A stretch of DNA of 64,000 nucleotides from Trissonchulus latispiculum. Taxonomy: Eukaryota; Nematoda; Enoplea; Enoplida; Ironidae. The notes under the pieces were generated by a model. The model was given only the letters and a program-made list of their open reading frames with translations. It searched no databases and was not told where the DNA came from. The translations under genes and the position numbers were made by a program. The stretch covers positions 1-64,000 of the forward strand of contig JASAND010000532.1 in assembly GCA_030248195.1 (NCBI GenBank). Reading direction: 5' to 3'. The stretch's first letter is position 1; every line of letters starts with the position of its first letter. This document shows positions 46,593 through 57,559 of the stretch, one piece after another.

Positions 46593-47139
46593 CAGTGTTA
46601 GTATTCATTTAATTCTGGGAGCGAAGAAGCCATCTTACATCAAAATGTGGCTGAACATTTTTTAACTATACAACGAAATTAATATTAATATTATTTATTA
46701 ATATTAATTATTAATTTAATTTAATTAATTAATTTAATTAAACTAATGATTTTTTGAAAAAGTGAAGTTTGCGAGTTTTTTACCGGCTAAAGTAATTTTA
46801 GCGATACGATACCTCTGTCCGGTAGCTGGTGGACCATTTCTTAGTTATTATGAACTAATTTTGTAATGGAGAAATTGGCAAAATGTATGCGTAACCTGGA
46901 TTTTGCCAATACTTTGTAACTTGGACAAGCTATCGCTTTAGCCAAAAAAACGGGTGCGAGAGCAACCCTAATAGATAATTTTATATCCGCAAGTCTCGGG
47001 TTTTTGCTGCCATAATATTAATAATTTATGTAAAGGTGTGTCTGCTCACTGATTGGCCCACTTAAGCCTAAGGCCTACTTTTTAGTAATATATTAGTAAT
47101 TTTATTAGTTGCATCAATCTAATTATAGTTAAATACACT

Positions 47140-47620
47140 GAGCAAAGGAAACAGCAGCTGGTCCGTATCTTTTAAACTATATTTGCTGTTGAAATTTAGT
47201 CAAATTTGCTATATCATTGTCGAAAACATAAAAAATTGGGTTTTTGAGAAATTAGCTTTAAATCGCCAGAACTTAAAAAGTTTTAGCGAAACAGACGAAA
47301 TTAACAGTTTTCTCAAAATATTGAGCTTGTTTGCTCGTTAAACAATTTCATAAAAGATAGACCTCGGGAAGAAGTTTGAAGCTGGAACTGGTCGCTTTTC
47401 TTTAGCTTTCCTACACTTGGAGAAACCCATGTTAAAAATTGTTTTCATGCAATTGCATGTCCAAAAAGAACTATTGAACTAAACCAGCTGTACTCTGAGT
47501 AGATGTAACAAGCACATTCCAAGCTTTAAAGTAATATCAGCATTATCGTTGAACTCCAAGAATTGAGTAATTTACAGTCTTAAAGTTTGCTGCAAATACC
47601 GGACCAGCACCTTTAAACTA
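47140..47620. mobile_element. Possible small relative of the TTAA family
   Basis: Imperfect inverted ends AGCAGCTGGTCCGTATCTTT (left) and AGGTGCTGGTCCGGTATTTG (right, inverted). The right end is followed by TTAA-like sequence and resembles GGTGCTGGTATCC. The left TSD is absent. Confidence 0.4.
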
Positions 47621-48690
47621 CCATTTCGATGTTATTAGTTTCATTAAAAGTCGGCTTAAACGACTTAACTTAAACGGCTTAACTTAAACTTCTTAAAAAT
47701 TCGTTTCATAAATAAATGACTTAAACTACTTAAACTACTTAAATTAAGTTGTTTAAGTTAAGTCGTTTAAGCCACTAAGCCGTTTAAGTATTTTAAGTAG
47801 TTTAAGTAGTTTATTTATGAAACGAATTTTTTAAGAAGTTTAAGTAGTTTAAGTTAAGTCGTTTAAGTTAAGTAGTTTAAGTTTTTTGTGAAACGACCCT
47901 GCGATACCGGTACCTTAAGGCAAATCTAAAATACTCAAAGCTTTGCTAAAATTTATGCAGATTTAGTTTTCTTGATCAAATATATAGATCTGATGCCGCG
48001 GCATATTCTTGCACTTACAACCTTTTCACCCAATTTTCGGAATTTTCGGTTTTTCAAAATTTCCGAGATTTAAATGTTTTAATGCTCACATGGTTATTAC
48101 GTATTTAAAAACTGATGAAAATCTGAACACTTTTAACAATACAATCATTTCCCAAAATGTACTCGATTACCAAATTCACGAAACCAAGTTTTTCCGAATT
48201 TAAATGTTTTCCATCAACAGTTATGGAGCTATGGGCCTTGACTCGAAAGGTCTTGACCAGCTGAACAACCTTTGAGCTGAGCAACTAGATCCCAGAAATG
48301 TGCCCTGCTCCGGTGTCACAGCCTAATCTTTCCCCCCGGCTGATTTTTCCACCCGGAAAAATGGACCTAGGCTAATTTTTCCCCCTCGGAAAAATTAGAC
48401 TAGGCCAATTTTTCCCCCCGGAAAAATGAGCCTAGGCTGATTTTTCCGCTTTTACTTTTCCCCCGGAAAAATCAGCCTAGGATTATTCCTGCCCCCGGAA
48501 CAATTAGTCTAGGCTGACCTTTCCCCCAGGAAAAGCTTAGGCTGGGATTTCGTCCCGGGAAAAAATCAGCCTAGTCTGCACTTTCTCTCCTAAACATCAG
48601 CCTAGTTGTCCCCAGAAAATTAAAAAAAATTAAAACCTAAGCTAAACCTATCTGTTTCTAGCATTTCCTTTATTATCTTTTAATATCTTT

Positions 48691-48731
48691 GTATTTCCAT
48701 CCACGACCGTTTATTCTAAGCAGGGGTGAAC
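48691..48731 (+). promoter_or_regulatory. TIR copy of the putative OTU gene leader
   Basis: The segment GTATTTCCATCCACGACCGT followed by TTATTCTAAGCAGGGGTGAA occurs here, immediately before the OTU start codon (49070-49110), and inverted in the right repeat (50250-50290). If it is a promoter or leader, the element has three copies, one driving the OTU gene. This is inferred from repetition only. Confidence 0.4.
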
Positions 48732-49111
48732 ATGTAGCGGAACAGATTAGAACACGATCTTATTAAATAAAACATAGAGATCAGCATACACACAAGATAT
48801 TTTCATGACATATATTTATATACAAGGTCTACTAAACTCGTTGCCACGTAATCAAACTGCAGTCACAACGTTAAAGTGGTCGCGTCTAGGGTGATCCAAA
48901 TATAGGCACTTTCCATCCGAATTCGCTGAAACTTTCAAGCTTGTCGGGTCGTGAAGGTGCCAAAATTTCTGCTTTGCAGTGGATGCACCTTCACTGTAAA
49001 GATAGATTGGGGTCTGCAATAGGCAAGCGGTAGCAAAGATTTCGCAAGATTTCTTTTAGCAAGATCTTCGTATTTCCATCCACGACCGTTTATTCTGAGC
49101 AGGGGTGAACG

Positions 49112-50126
49112 ATGGCTGCTAATTATGATGCACATGATGTTGTTAATTACATCAAATTTAAGAAGTTTCCAGATCGCTGGAATAATTTACCTAGAGAAGC
49201 TGCGAAGGATTCCAAAAGAATACTCAGTTCATATTCAAAACGATTTAAGTGGCTTCAAGGTAATTGCTTTCATTTAATAGTATTAATTTAAAATTATGAA
49301 TTTTAGTTTGCGGACTTTCTGCTGACGTTTAATTAGTTTAAATTGAAACTTTAAATACAGTTATATCGTAAAATAATGTATTATTTTTACATTTAAAAAT
49401 TCATACGGTTACAACTTTGCACTTTGTGTTAAGGACATACTGTAGTTTACAAACCCTGCTAGTATAATTCCGTTGGGGGACGATTTTTTGTGATTTTCCA
49501 TATCGAAACTTTTGATACTTTGTAATAAATTTAGATAATTGTTGAACCGCGAAAGCAAGGCTTGCAAACATTTTGGTTTCTTCTCTCTCATCACCGAAAA
49601 TTCAATCATTCAGTTCAATCAAAATCACCGAAGCGAGTACCACAGCACTCAGATTCAATATTCCTATTGTGAAGCATCATGCTGCTATTAAGCCGACTAC
49701 TTTACGCCCGCCAAAAAAATTAAGCCTATTCGCGCAGATGGTAACTGCTATTTCCGAGCTGTTAGCTACTGGGTTTCAGGATCAGAAAAGTATAATGAAA
49801 CTGTTCGAGAAGTCCTTGCGCAAGCTATGGCAAAAGATCTGCATCAGCAAATATTTGGGTACCTGGGTGAAGAAGTGGCGCAATATCTATCTCGGTCCAA
49901 AATGGCAGCTAACGGGGTTTGGGCTACTGAAGTCGAAATTTTTGCTACCACTTGCCTATTGCAGACCCCAATCTATCTTTACAGTGAAGGTGCATCCACT
50001 GCCAACCAGAAATTTTGGCACCTTTACGACCCGATCCGCTTGAAAGTTTCAGCGAACCCGGATGGAAAGTGCCTATATTTGGATCACCCTGGACGCGCCC
50101 ACTTTAACGTTGTGACTGCAGTTTGA
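49112..50126 (+). CDS. OTU-family cysteine protease gene, two exons
   Basis: Proposed exons 49112-49259 (donor CAAG|GTAATT) and 49693-50126 (acceptor ATTAAG|CC) join in frame and give about 193 residues ending at TGA. Exon 1 is short and basic (KRILSSYSKRFKWLQ). Exon 2 holds the OTU domain: IRADGNCYFRAVSYWVSG with the D-G-N-C catalytic motif (Asp65, Cys68), the WATEVEIFATTCLLQTPIYL segment typical of OTU folds, and RAHFNVV with the expected catalytic His186 near the end. OTU enzymes cut ubiquitin or ubiquitin-like chains. All three catalytic positions are intact. The last approximately 190 nt lie inside the right inverted repeat. The start is preceded by a copy of a segment (GTATTTCCATCCACGACCGT) also present in both inverted repeats, which could be the promoter/leader. 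Acceptor choice is inferred; the exon 2 domain is firm. Confidence 0.85.
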
Positions 50127-51599
50127 TTACGTGGCAACGAGTTTAGTAGACCTTGTATATACATATATGTCATGGAAATATCTTGTGTGTATGCTGATCT
50201 CTATGTTTTATTTAATAAGATCGTGTTCTAATCTGTTCCGCTACATGTTCACCCCTGCTTAGAATAAACGGTCGTGGATGGAAATACAAAGATATTAAAA
50301 GATAATAAAAGAAAATGCTAGAAACAGATAGGTTTAGCTTAGTTTTTAATTTTTTTAATTTTCAGGGGATAACTAGGCTGATGTCTAGGAGAGAAAGTGC
50401 AGACTAGGCTGATTTTTTCCGGGACGAAATCCCAGCCTAAGCTTTTCCTGGGGGAAAAGTCAGCCTAGGCTAATTTTTCCGGGGGCAGGAATAATCCTAG
50501 GCTGATTTTTCCGGGGGGAAAAGTGATTGCGGAAAAATCAGCCTAGGCTCATTTTTCCGGGGGGAAAAATTGGCCTAGTCTAATTTTTCCGAGGGGGAAA
50601 AATTAGCCTAGGCCCTTTTTCCGGGGGGAAAAATCAGCCGGGGGAAAGATTAGGCTGTGACACCGGGAATTTACAAAAAGTTCTATCTATGAATAGTGAA
50701 CTCGAGAAATTGATACATTTTCAGGTAATTGGTTCCAGCTCATAATTACCTTTCAAATAATGCCTATCATTCGAATGCAAGTGCAAAAATACGCATCTGG
50801 AACGACTCTATTCGATCATGGACACAAAATTTTGAATGTGGTAAAAGTTTCGAGAAATTAAATATTTTTAATAAATTAAATAATTAATATTAAATATTAA
50901 ATATTTTCCGCGATTCAATCCCGATATGCAGGTTATTCTAAATCTCCAGTTCAGGACGATTCTAAACAATATACATTGTTGGAGTTTGCTCTGAAGGCAT
51001 GAGTTCGCAATAAATGATCGAAGTTTGTACACACAATTTTGGTCGTACAATAGCACTACACAAGTGCGCCCGGCAGATTTTGCAGGCTTCCGCGTCCACT
51101 TCTGAGCAAACGCACTTGGGCGAAAATTTTCCTTCAAATTTCAGACAACCTTCCTATTAATTAAGAACTTTTAATCATACCAAAATAGGTCACTCTCAGC
51201 AGACAGCGGTACTGAGTTTAAAAAGCGGACAGACTGTCCAAATATTAATTACATAGCAGGAAATATTACAGAGCCATCCAATTTGACTTTTTTATATATA
51301 CACATATAAATATTTATTTATCCAGAAAGAGAAGATGAAACAAAAACATTAACAACAGAAAAATTGAACATTTAAACAAAATTCATGAAAGATTTTGAAA
51401 ATTTCTTCGAAAAAAATTTTGCAATTTTGTAAGAAATTGGTACAAATTTTCAAAATTTGTCTCACTTGCCGGATCGGCGATCCGGAAAAATCAAGCCGAT
51501 CGGATCCGGCCGATCCGATCCGAAACTTTGTCGATCCGATCCGATTCGATCCGACCCCGGATCGGTCGATCCGATCCGATCCACATCACTACTAGATAG

Positions 51600-52191
51600 A
51601 AGTTATACAGACAGTGTAAAGCAGTCTTTAACTAATCCATTTTCAAATTTTTTTAAAAAACAGTGTCCGTCCCTCAGTTTCCATACAATTTCAATTCAAT
51701 TTTGTGAAATTTTATCCAGTTCAGAGGCTTTGTCCTGACAGTGAGTCAACTTTGTTGGTCGACCAAATTCCATCTTTGAACCGGAAATGTGGACAGAGGG
51801 AAAAGGAAGAAATTCGATATCCTTGTTCTTCACATATGGCTAATGCACAGAACATTAGCTTCCGAGTTCACATCGCACATATAATATACCGTTGAACATA
51901 ATATATGTCGATGGTTAGTAAAAGTGTGTTTCTCCATAGTTCTATATAGATTTAATCCAGTTTCTTGCGGACGACCAGAAATTAGAACACTGAATTGCTT
52001 TTGCAGAATACATTAATAAATAAAAGAAACAAATATTTATTAAATATTAATTAATAAATTAATAAATCAATCCCGTTTCATTGCACTTTCATACAATGCC
52101 CAGTTAATACAGTAACACTGCGGTCGATTTTGTGGGACCATTTCTTGGGACCGTCAACCCCTAAAATATTCCAAAATTTTAAGGTGGCGTA
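51600..52191. other. Stretch between two hAT-like elements, nothing recognised
   Basis: Short frames without motifs. AT-rich runs near 52010-52070. Confidence 0.4.
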
Positions 52192-52199
52192 CCCCAAAG

Positions 52200-55163
52200 T
52201 AGTGTTGGAAAATAAGAAACTGTTGCGGGCCGGGCCGGCCCTCGGGCCGATGGGGTCCTACGGGCCGGGCCGCGGGCAGGGCAGGGCCGGCCCGAGCCCG
52301 ACCCGCAGCCGCAAATTTCTACGGGCCGAACCGTCGGACGTCGCAAAAACGGCCCGAACTGTTAGGTAATTAATTTCAACTTGTTTTACGTCTAATTTCC
52401 ACCTATTTTACCGCTATTTTTATGTCTTCCATTTTTTACTTCGTAAATATTACTTTGTTATGCAGAATTTCTCACATTATCCATATACAATTCTAAGCTG
52501 TCGCTCCTACTCCACTCTTAACCTTTGTACAATTGCGATCCCATTATTTTTCGAAGATGCTGTCCTACTTTTTTGAAGCTTTTCACTTCCTCAAACTAAT
52601 TGTATCTTGTGTTAAGTTTGTCCACGTGCTTGATTTTGACATAAAAGTCTAATTTACATGACCAATATCAGGGAATCAACTAAACCAAAATTCATTTAGT
52701 TTGTCTAACAAGGTTTTGGATGTTGGTTACGTTTCAAATTAGCAATTACAATCGCAAGCAAGAGCACTGCGTCTTAAACTGCGAACGATGCCCCCTTACA
52801 TCAATACCAATACCATCAAACCTCATTATTAGTGATGTGGATCGGATCGGCGGATCGGATCGGATCGACCGATCCGGGGTCGGATCGGATCGGATCGGAT
52901 CGACAAATTTTCGGATCGGATCGGCCGGATCGGATCGGCTTGATTTTTCCGGATCGCCGATCCGGCAAATGAGGCTAGTTTTGAAAATTTGTACCAATTT
53001 TTTACAAAATTGCAAAATTTTTTCGAAGAAATTTTTAAAATCTTTTCGGAGTTTTGTTCAAATGTTGAATTTTCTGTTGTTAATGTTTTTGTTTTATGTT
53101 CTCTCTGAGTGGATAAATAAATTTTTATACGCATATATAAAAAGAGTCAAATAGCATTGCTCTCTAATATTTCCTGCTAATTAATTTTTGGACAGTCTGT
53201 TCCGCTTTTTAAATTCAGTACCGCCGACAGCTGAGAGTGACTCATTCTTGTATGATTAAAAGTTCTCAACCGATGAACGTTGTCTTAAATTGGAAGGAAA
53301 ATGTTTCGCCAGAGTGCGTTTGCTGAGAAGTGGAAAGTCTGCAAAATCTGCCTGACGCACTTTTGTATATTCTATTGTGCGACTAAAATTGTGTGTGCAA
53401 ACTTTGGTCGTTTATTGCGAACTTATGCCTTCAGAGCAAACCCCAACAAAATATATTTCTTGAGAATCGTCCTGAACTGGAGATTTAGAACAGCCTGCAT
53501 ATCGGGATTGAATCTCGGAAAATATATTTAATATTAATATTTAATATTAATTATTTAATTTATTAAAATTTTTTAATTTCTCCAAAATTTTACCACATTC
53601 AAAATTTTGTATCCGTGATCAAATAGAGATGTTCCAGGTGCATATCTTTGCACTTGGATTTGAATGATGGAGTATTATTTAAAAGCTAATTATAAGCTGG
53701 ATGGAACCAATACTTGAAAATGTTCTAATTTCTCGAGTTCACTATTCATGGATGGAAGTTTTTGTGAATCTCGGGAACAGGGGTCATTTCTGGGATCTAG
53801 TTGTATTACAAAGGTTGTTCAGCTTGTCAAGGCCTTTCGAATCAAGACCCTTGGCTTGTTGGTGATGGAAAACACTTAAATCCGGAAAATCTTGTTTTCG
53901 TAAATTTGGGAATCGAATGCATTTTGGGAAACGATTGTATTAAACGTGTTCAGATTGTCAAGAGCTTTTAAATGATAACCATATCGTGAGCATTAAAATA
54001 TTTACATTTTGAAAACCCGAGACATGGGTGTTCTTTGGCTGAAAAGCTTGTAAGTGCAACAATATGACGCGGAACCAGATCCATTTGATCACGAAAAAAC
54101 TAAATCTTCAATGTGCATAAATCTTAGCAAACCTTTATATATTTTAGATTTTCCGTAGATAAAACCGTTTTATATAATAAAATTATATAATATAATATAT
54201 AATATATATATATAATATATTATACAATATAGTTTCCGTATATTCTCCATGTCGTCTCCATTTCCGAACGATGTTAAAACATATATATTGCTTGTTTATA
54301 AATACGACCAAAGTTTGTACACACATTTTTTGGTCTTACACCCTAGTTTCTTCAATTTTATCTTATCCCTGTATAGTTCTTATATCTCACCTGTGCTTTG
54401 TATAGTTCTCACTAGACCTTAAACACCCCAAACAAAACAAATCGTTATTTTTCGAAGTGACTACACATCATTCTGCAGCTGCAGTTTCTTATACGGACTT
54501 TCAGAATTATTCAATATGATTCAGATGAGAAGTTTGATGAAGAGTTTTGCAAAATAAGGGGAAAATTAACATTATGGTCGGATCGGATCGGATCGGTCCG
54601 ATCCGGGGCTGGATCGGATCGGATCGGATCGGATCGCCGGTCATTTGCCGGATCGGATCGGTAGTTGATTTTGGCTGCCGATCCGATCCGATCCACATCA
54701 CTACTAATTATATAAGCGAATGTTTTCATTCCAATTGGTTTGTGACAACTGTTCACATAGAAAAAGCTTCTACGCCCTTCTCATAGACGTAACTTAAAAT
54801 GGATTAGGAATATCCAATTAGTAGCCGCCATAACAACCTTAAACACACAGATTCCGACACAGCTCAATTCTAACTTCCATTACATGTAATTAATTAATTA
54901 ATCATCTTAAAACAAAGCCATTGAAAATCCGTAAATGAAATTTTGATTGTAGACTTGAAATTGCACCGAAAATAATTGAAGCATTGCCATTTACCGTGTA
55001 AAAAACCGGCTCGGCCAGCGGCCCGCCACCGGCCCACCGGCCGGAGGCGGGCCGCCGATTTGTAATAGTGGGGGCCGGACCGCGGGGCGGGCCGTCGCCG
55101 AAAAATCCGGTCCGCGGCCCGGCCCGAGCCCGCGGCCCGCTACCGGCCCGCGTCACAACTCTA
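52200..55163. mobile_element. hAT-like non-autonomous element (GGGCC family)
   Basis: CCCCAAAG lies exactly at 52192-52199 and 55164-55171. Termini are TAGTGTTGGAAAAT (left) and TAGAGTTGTGACGC (right, inverted). GGGCC/GGCCC arrays occur at 52230-52345 and 55005-55155. It contains the separate GATCG element (52830-54703). Without that it would be about 1.1 kb. No transposase gene. Confidence 0.9.
52830..54703 (-). mobile_element. GATCG-family hAT-like element, uninterrupted inverted copy
   Basis: Termini TAGTGATGTGGATCGG at both ends, with flanks CTCATTAT (52822-52829) and CTAATTAT (54704-54711), 7 of 8 identical. Internally it is homologous, in reverse orientation, to the 41276-51591 element without that element's two insertions, and so serves as an empty-site reference. 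A 76-residue frame (53301-53531) has Cys-rich pieces but is not preserved in the other copy. Confidence 0.9.
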
Positions 55164-55171
55164 CCCCAAAG

Positions 55172-56335
55172 GCAAAAATTGATATTATTAGCAAATTTTA
55201 ACCAAATAAAATAACAATTGAAAGTGATCGTTTTCAATATTTTTAGCGAATTTTGAGAAACTGTTTAAAGAAATCGCTAAAATTCTTTAAAAATGAATAT
55301 TTTTGGTAAAACAGTTTAGTTGCCAACCTTTTCCCCTTTATATAGAGGTTTGTTTGCAGGTATATGAACTCATCTTCAAATCATTATCACTCATTATTTG
55401 TTCCGTTCTCACAATTGAAACAGTTTAGGAACGTGAATGACTCAACTATCATAATTTTGAGAAACTAAACTTTTCATTTGGCTAGAACTGAGATGAAATA
55501 ATTGTTATAAGTGAATGGTTGAGCAAAAGTTTGATTGGTTCAAAATTTGAGTACGCTTTTGGTTCTCTCTCTGTTGGCTCACTTAGTCACCAACTTCCAT
55601 CTAGGTATAAGCATTATATTTAGGTTCCTTATTCAGGTTCCAATCTAAACCATTATTTCCTTTATTTCTATTGTACTTAAGGCTGAAATGGTCACTATAA
55701 TTTATTCTCTCTCCTCTCAGACCTTCCATTTGAACTGGCTAAAATTTCAACTTCATTCCACACTTTATCACAGACACATACACTTATAATCATAATTCGA
55801 AATGGTCCTACTCTAAGTTAGATTCCATCCTAATCTGTATGAAGCAATGCTCAGGTTTCATCTAGGGCCTCTTTTGTGTAACGGTGAACTGTGCTTACGT
55901 GTCAGGAATAGATGTCAAAATAACATTATCTAGGCTATCATTACTTAAGACAAGTTTAACAATAAAATAAATTTAACAGTCATCTGAGGTTTTAAAAAGT
56001 CTATTCCTTACTGATTCGGTAGCCCTCCAGGAAGGAAATAATTTTGTATTAAGCGATTTGAGTAATTTGTGGCGGCAGAATGACCAATTTCTTTGATTCG
56101 TTGTGGGCTATTGTGTCGGCGGCAATTATTTGGTACATTAGTACATGTTCATGATTATATATGGTTCTCATAAAACATGCGATGTACATATAGCCAAGTG
56201 TAAACATAATATATTAGCTGGATTGCTTTTAACACGAATATTTAACATGAATATGAACCTGACGGTTTAATATGAACATTAAAGAATTAGTTACCTAACT
56301 ACTGGCTTACAGTGCACCCTTTGTTTTGCAATTCT
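55172..56335. other. AT-rich stretch, no gene seen
   Basis: No recognised repeat or ORF. Confidence 0.4.
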
Positions 56336-56339
56336 ATTG

Positions 56340-56760
56340 TCAATCCCAAAGACTCCAAAGAAACGTTACCTTGAGAAAAAGTTGGGGGTGGGGGTAGCCG
56401 AAATTAGGGTGGGTGGGGTCAGCCGGGTTTGGTGTGGGTGTGGTGCGGAAAAATCGATTGTGGGGGAGGGGGTAAAAATCTTTCTTCAATATTTCATAAA
56501 AATTTGCGGTTTTGCTAAACAGACTGTATTTACAACAAAAAACTTAGCAATATTAGAATCAATTTGGTAATTTTTTCGAAAAAAATGAAATTTTCGCGAA
56601 AAATTTCTAATTTTTCCTAATTTTGATTTAAAATTTCGAAAAGTTTGATGAGGGTGGGTATCCTGTTGGGTGGATATCGTATATAGGTGTAAATTGGGGG
56701 CGTATATAGGTGCAGTGGAGGTGGAGGATCCAATCCAGGGGATGGGCCCGGACCCCCCCC
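56340..56760. repeat. Inverted copy of the 9.2-9.35 kb C-rich repeat
   Basis: Contains ACGTTACCTTGAGAAAAAGT and GTAGCCGAAATTAGGGTGGG, the reverse complement of blocks at 9230-9350, then AT-rich and G/C-run DNA. Confidence 0.6.
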
Positions 56761-57218
56761 CCTTTGCGGTTTGGGACCCCTCCTTTGACATTCCGGGACC
56801 CCCTTGAAATTTTTTCAGCTGTTTATATGCATATTTGAAGTGAAAATTAAGCATGATTTTAATAAATTTCACAAATTTTTAAAAAATTTCGCCTGCGGCG
56901 CACTAGTTCTTATGTGCTGCTTTAATACGTACGTAGTTCTGTGACAGAACTTCTGTCTCTTAAAAGTTTCTTCTATTTCGTTTCCTTTCCTGTTTTGTAA
57001 GTATATACCCACCCCCCAAATTTTCAACCCCCATCTAAATTTTTGAAAATTTTCGAAATGTCTCAAAAAAATAAGCGAAAAATTGCTAAAATTCGCTTAA
57101 TTACCTTACAAATTGCTAAAATAGCTGAAAATTGAGAAAACTTTCAGTTTTTTAACGACACCCTCCTCGAAAATTTTTCTTACCTCTCCCCCAAATCGAC
57201 TTTTTTCGACCCCCTCCT

Positions 57219-57546
57219 CAGTGGCGGCGCCAGGGGGGGGGCGGGGGCCCCGGGCCGCCCTTTCTATTTGGGCCCCTCCCTTTGGGGTGTCGGGCCCCCC
57301 TTTGAAAAATTTTTCAGGTGTTTATTTGCAAAATTTGAGTGTTTTTAAGAATTTTTAAAAAAATTGGCAAATTTTTGCTAAAAATTGAAAAATTTGTGCT
57401 AAAAATCAAAAAAATTTTGCTAAAATTTGAGAATTTTTTGGGAAATGACGGTAAAATTTGCCAACAATTTTTGGATCTTCCAAAGAAAAGGTCGCCGGAT
57501 TTTTGGGTCGGGCCCCCCCTTCAAGAAAATCCTGGCGCCGCTACTG
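57219..57546. mobile_element. hAT-type MITE with 8-bp TSD CCCCTCCT
   Basis: Ends are CAGTGGCGGCGCCAGG and the inverted CAGTAGCGGCGCCAGG, with CCCCTCCT at 57211-57218 and 57547-57554. 328 bp, non-coding, inside G/C-run repeats. Confidence 0.9.
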
Positions 57547-57559
57547 CCCCTCCTCCCCC

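Larger units (their letters stand above)
42638..47899. mobile_element. GGGTCG-ended element with TTAAAC subterminal repeats
   Basis: Ends are GGGTCGATTCACAAAAAG and the inverted GGGTCGTTTCACAAAAAA. Both ends carry many ACTTAAAC/GTTTAAGT motifs in both orientations (42650-42985; 47640-47890). The 3' block present in the 17106 copy (about 17947-18090) is missing at the junction, so insertion was accompanied by a deletion or this is a variant of the host element. No transposase seen. Confidence 0.65.
41800..47914. mobile_element. TTAA-flanked TIR element nested in the GATCG element
   Basis: Ends are GGCGCAGGTATCC and the inverted GGTACCGGTATCGC, with TTAA at 41796-41799 and 47915-47918. The left approximately 840 bp match the compact copy at 17106. 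After that the sequence is replaced by further nested elements. In the homologous uninterrupted element at 52830 the site reads ATCTACGGAAAATC without insertion. Confidence 0.85.
48314..50662 (+). mobile_element. OTU-protease-bearing TIR transposon, 2.35 kb
   Basis: Ends are TGTCACAGCCTAATC and its inverted copy, flanked by CCGG on each side (48310-48313 and 50663-50666). The inverted repeats are about 730 bp (48314-49044 and 49934-50662). The outer roughly 340 bp of each consist of repeated AGCCTAGG-like motifs separated by TTTTTCC/GGAAAAA runs. The related uninterrupted element (52830-54703) has at this place a gap-free empty site (CTGTTCCCGAGATT against CTGCT-CCGG-GAATT), proving insertion. 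A single gene (OTU-like protease) lies inside. No transposase, so it must be moved in trans. The superfamily is unassigned. Confidence 0.9.
41276..51591 (+). mobile_element. hAT-like non-autonomous element (GATCG family), swollen to 10.3 kb by nested insertions
   Basis: The left terminus TAGTGATGTGGATCGGATCG and the inverted right terminus are the same. CTAGATAG flanks it exactly (41268-41275 and 51592-51599). Both ends hold GATCG pentamer arrays that also pair within each end. The inside corresponds, in reverse, to the 1.9-kb element 52830-54703. Against that copy, two extra segments (41800-47914 and 48314-50662) are insertions. The original element would have been about 1.85 kb. No transposase. 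Its termini differ from the 29907 hAT at two positions of eleven. Confidence 0.92.

Noticed and set aside
48935..49135. Minus-strand ORF with readable sequence (KVHPLQSRNFGTFT)
   Set aside because: It is the inverted-repeat copy of the OTU exon read out of frame, not a separate gene.
49573..50043. 156-residue ORF overlapping the OTU exon
   Set aside because: It is in a different frame from the DGNC and HFNVV motifs, so it is a shadow. Its upstream part lies in the proposed intron.
53301..53531. 76-residue ORF with CKIC...HFCIFYC pattern
   Set aside because: The homologous stretch in the other GATCG copy (50868-51137, inverted) does not keep the frame. There is no known domain; it is probably non-coding MITE interior.
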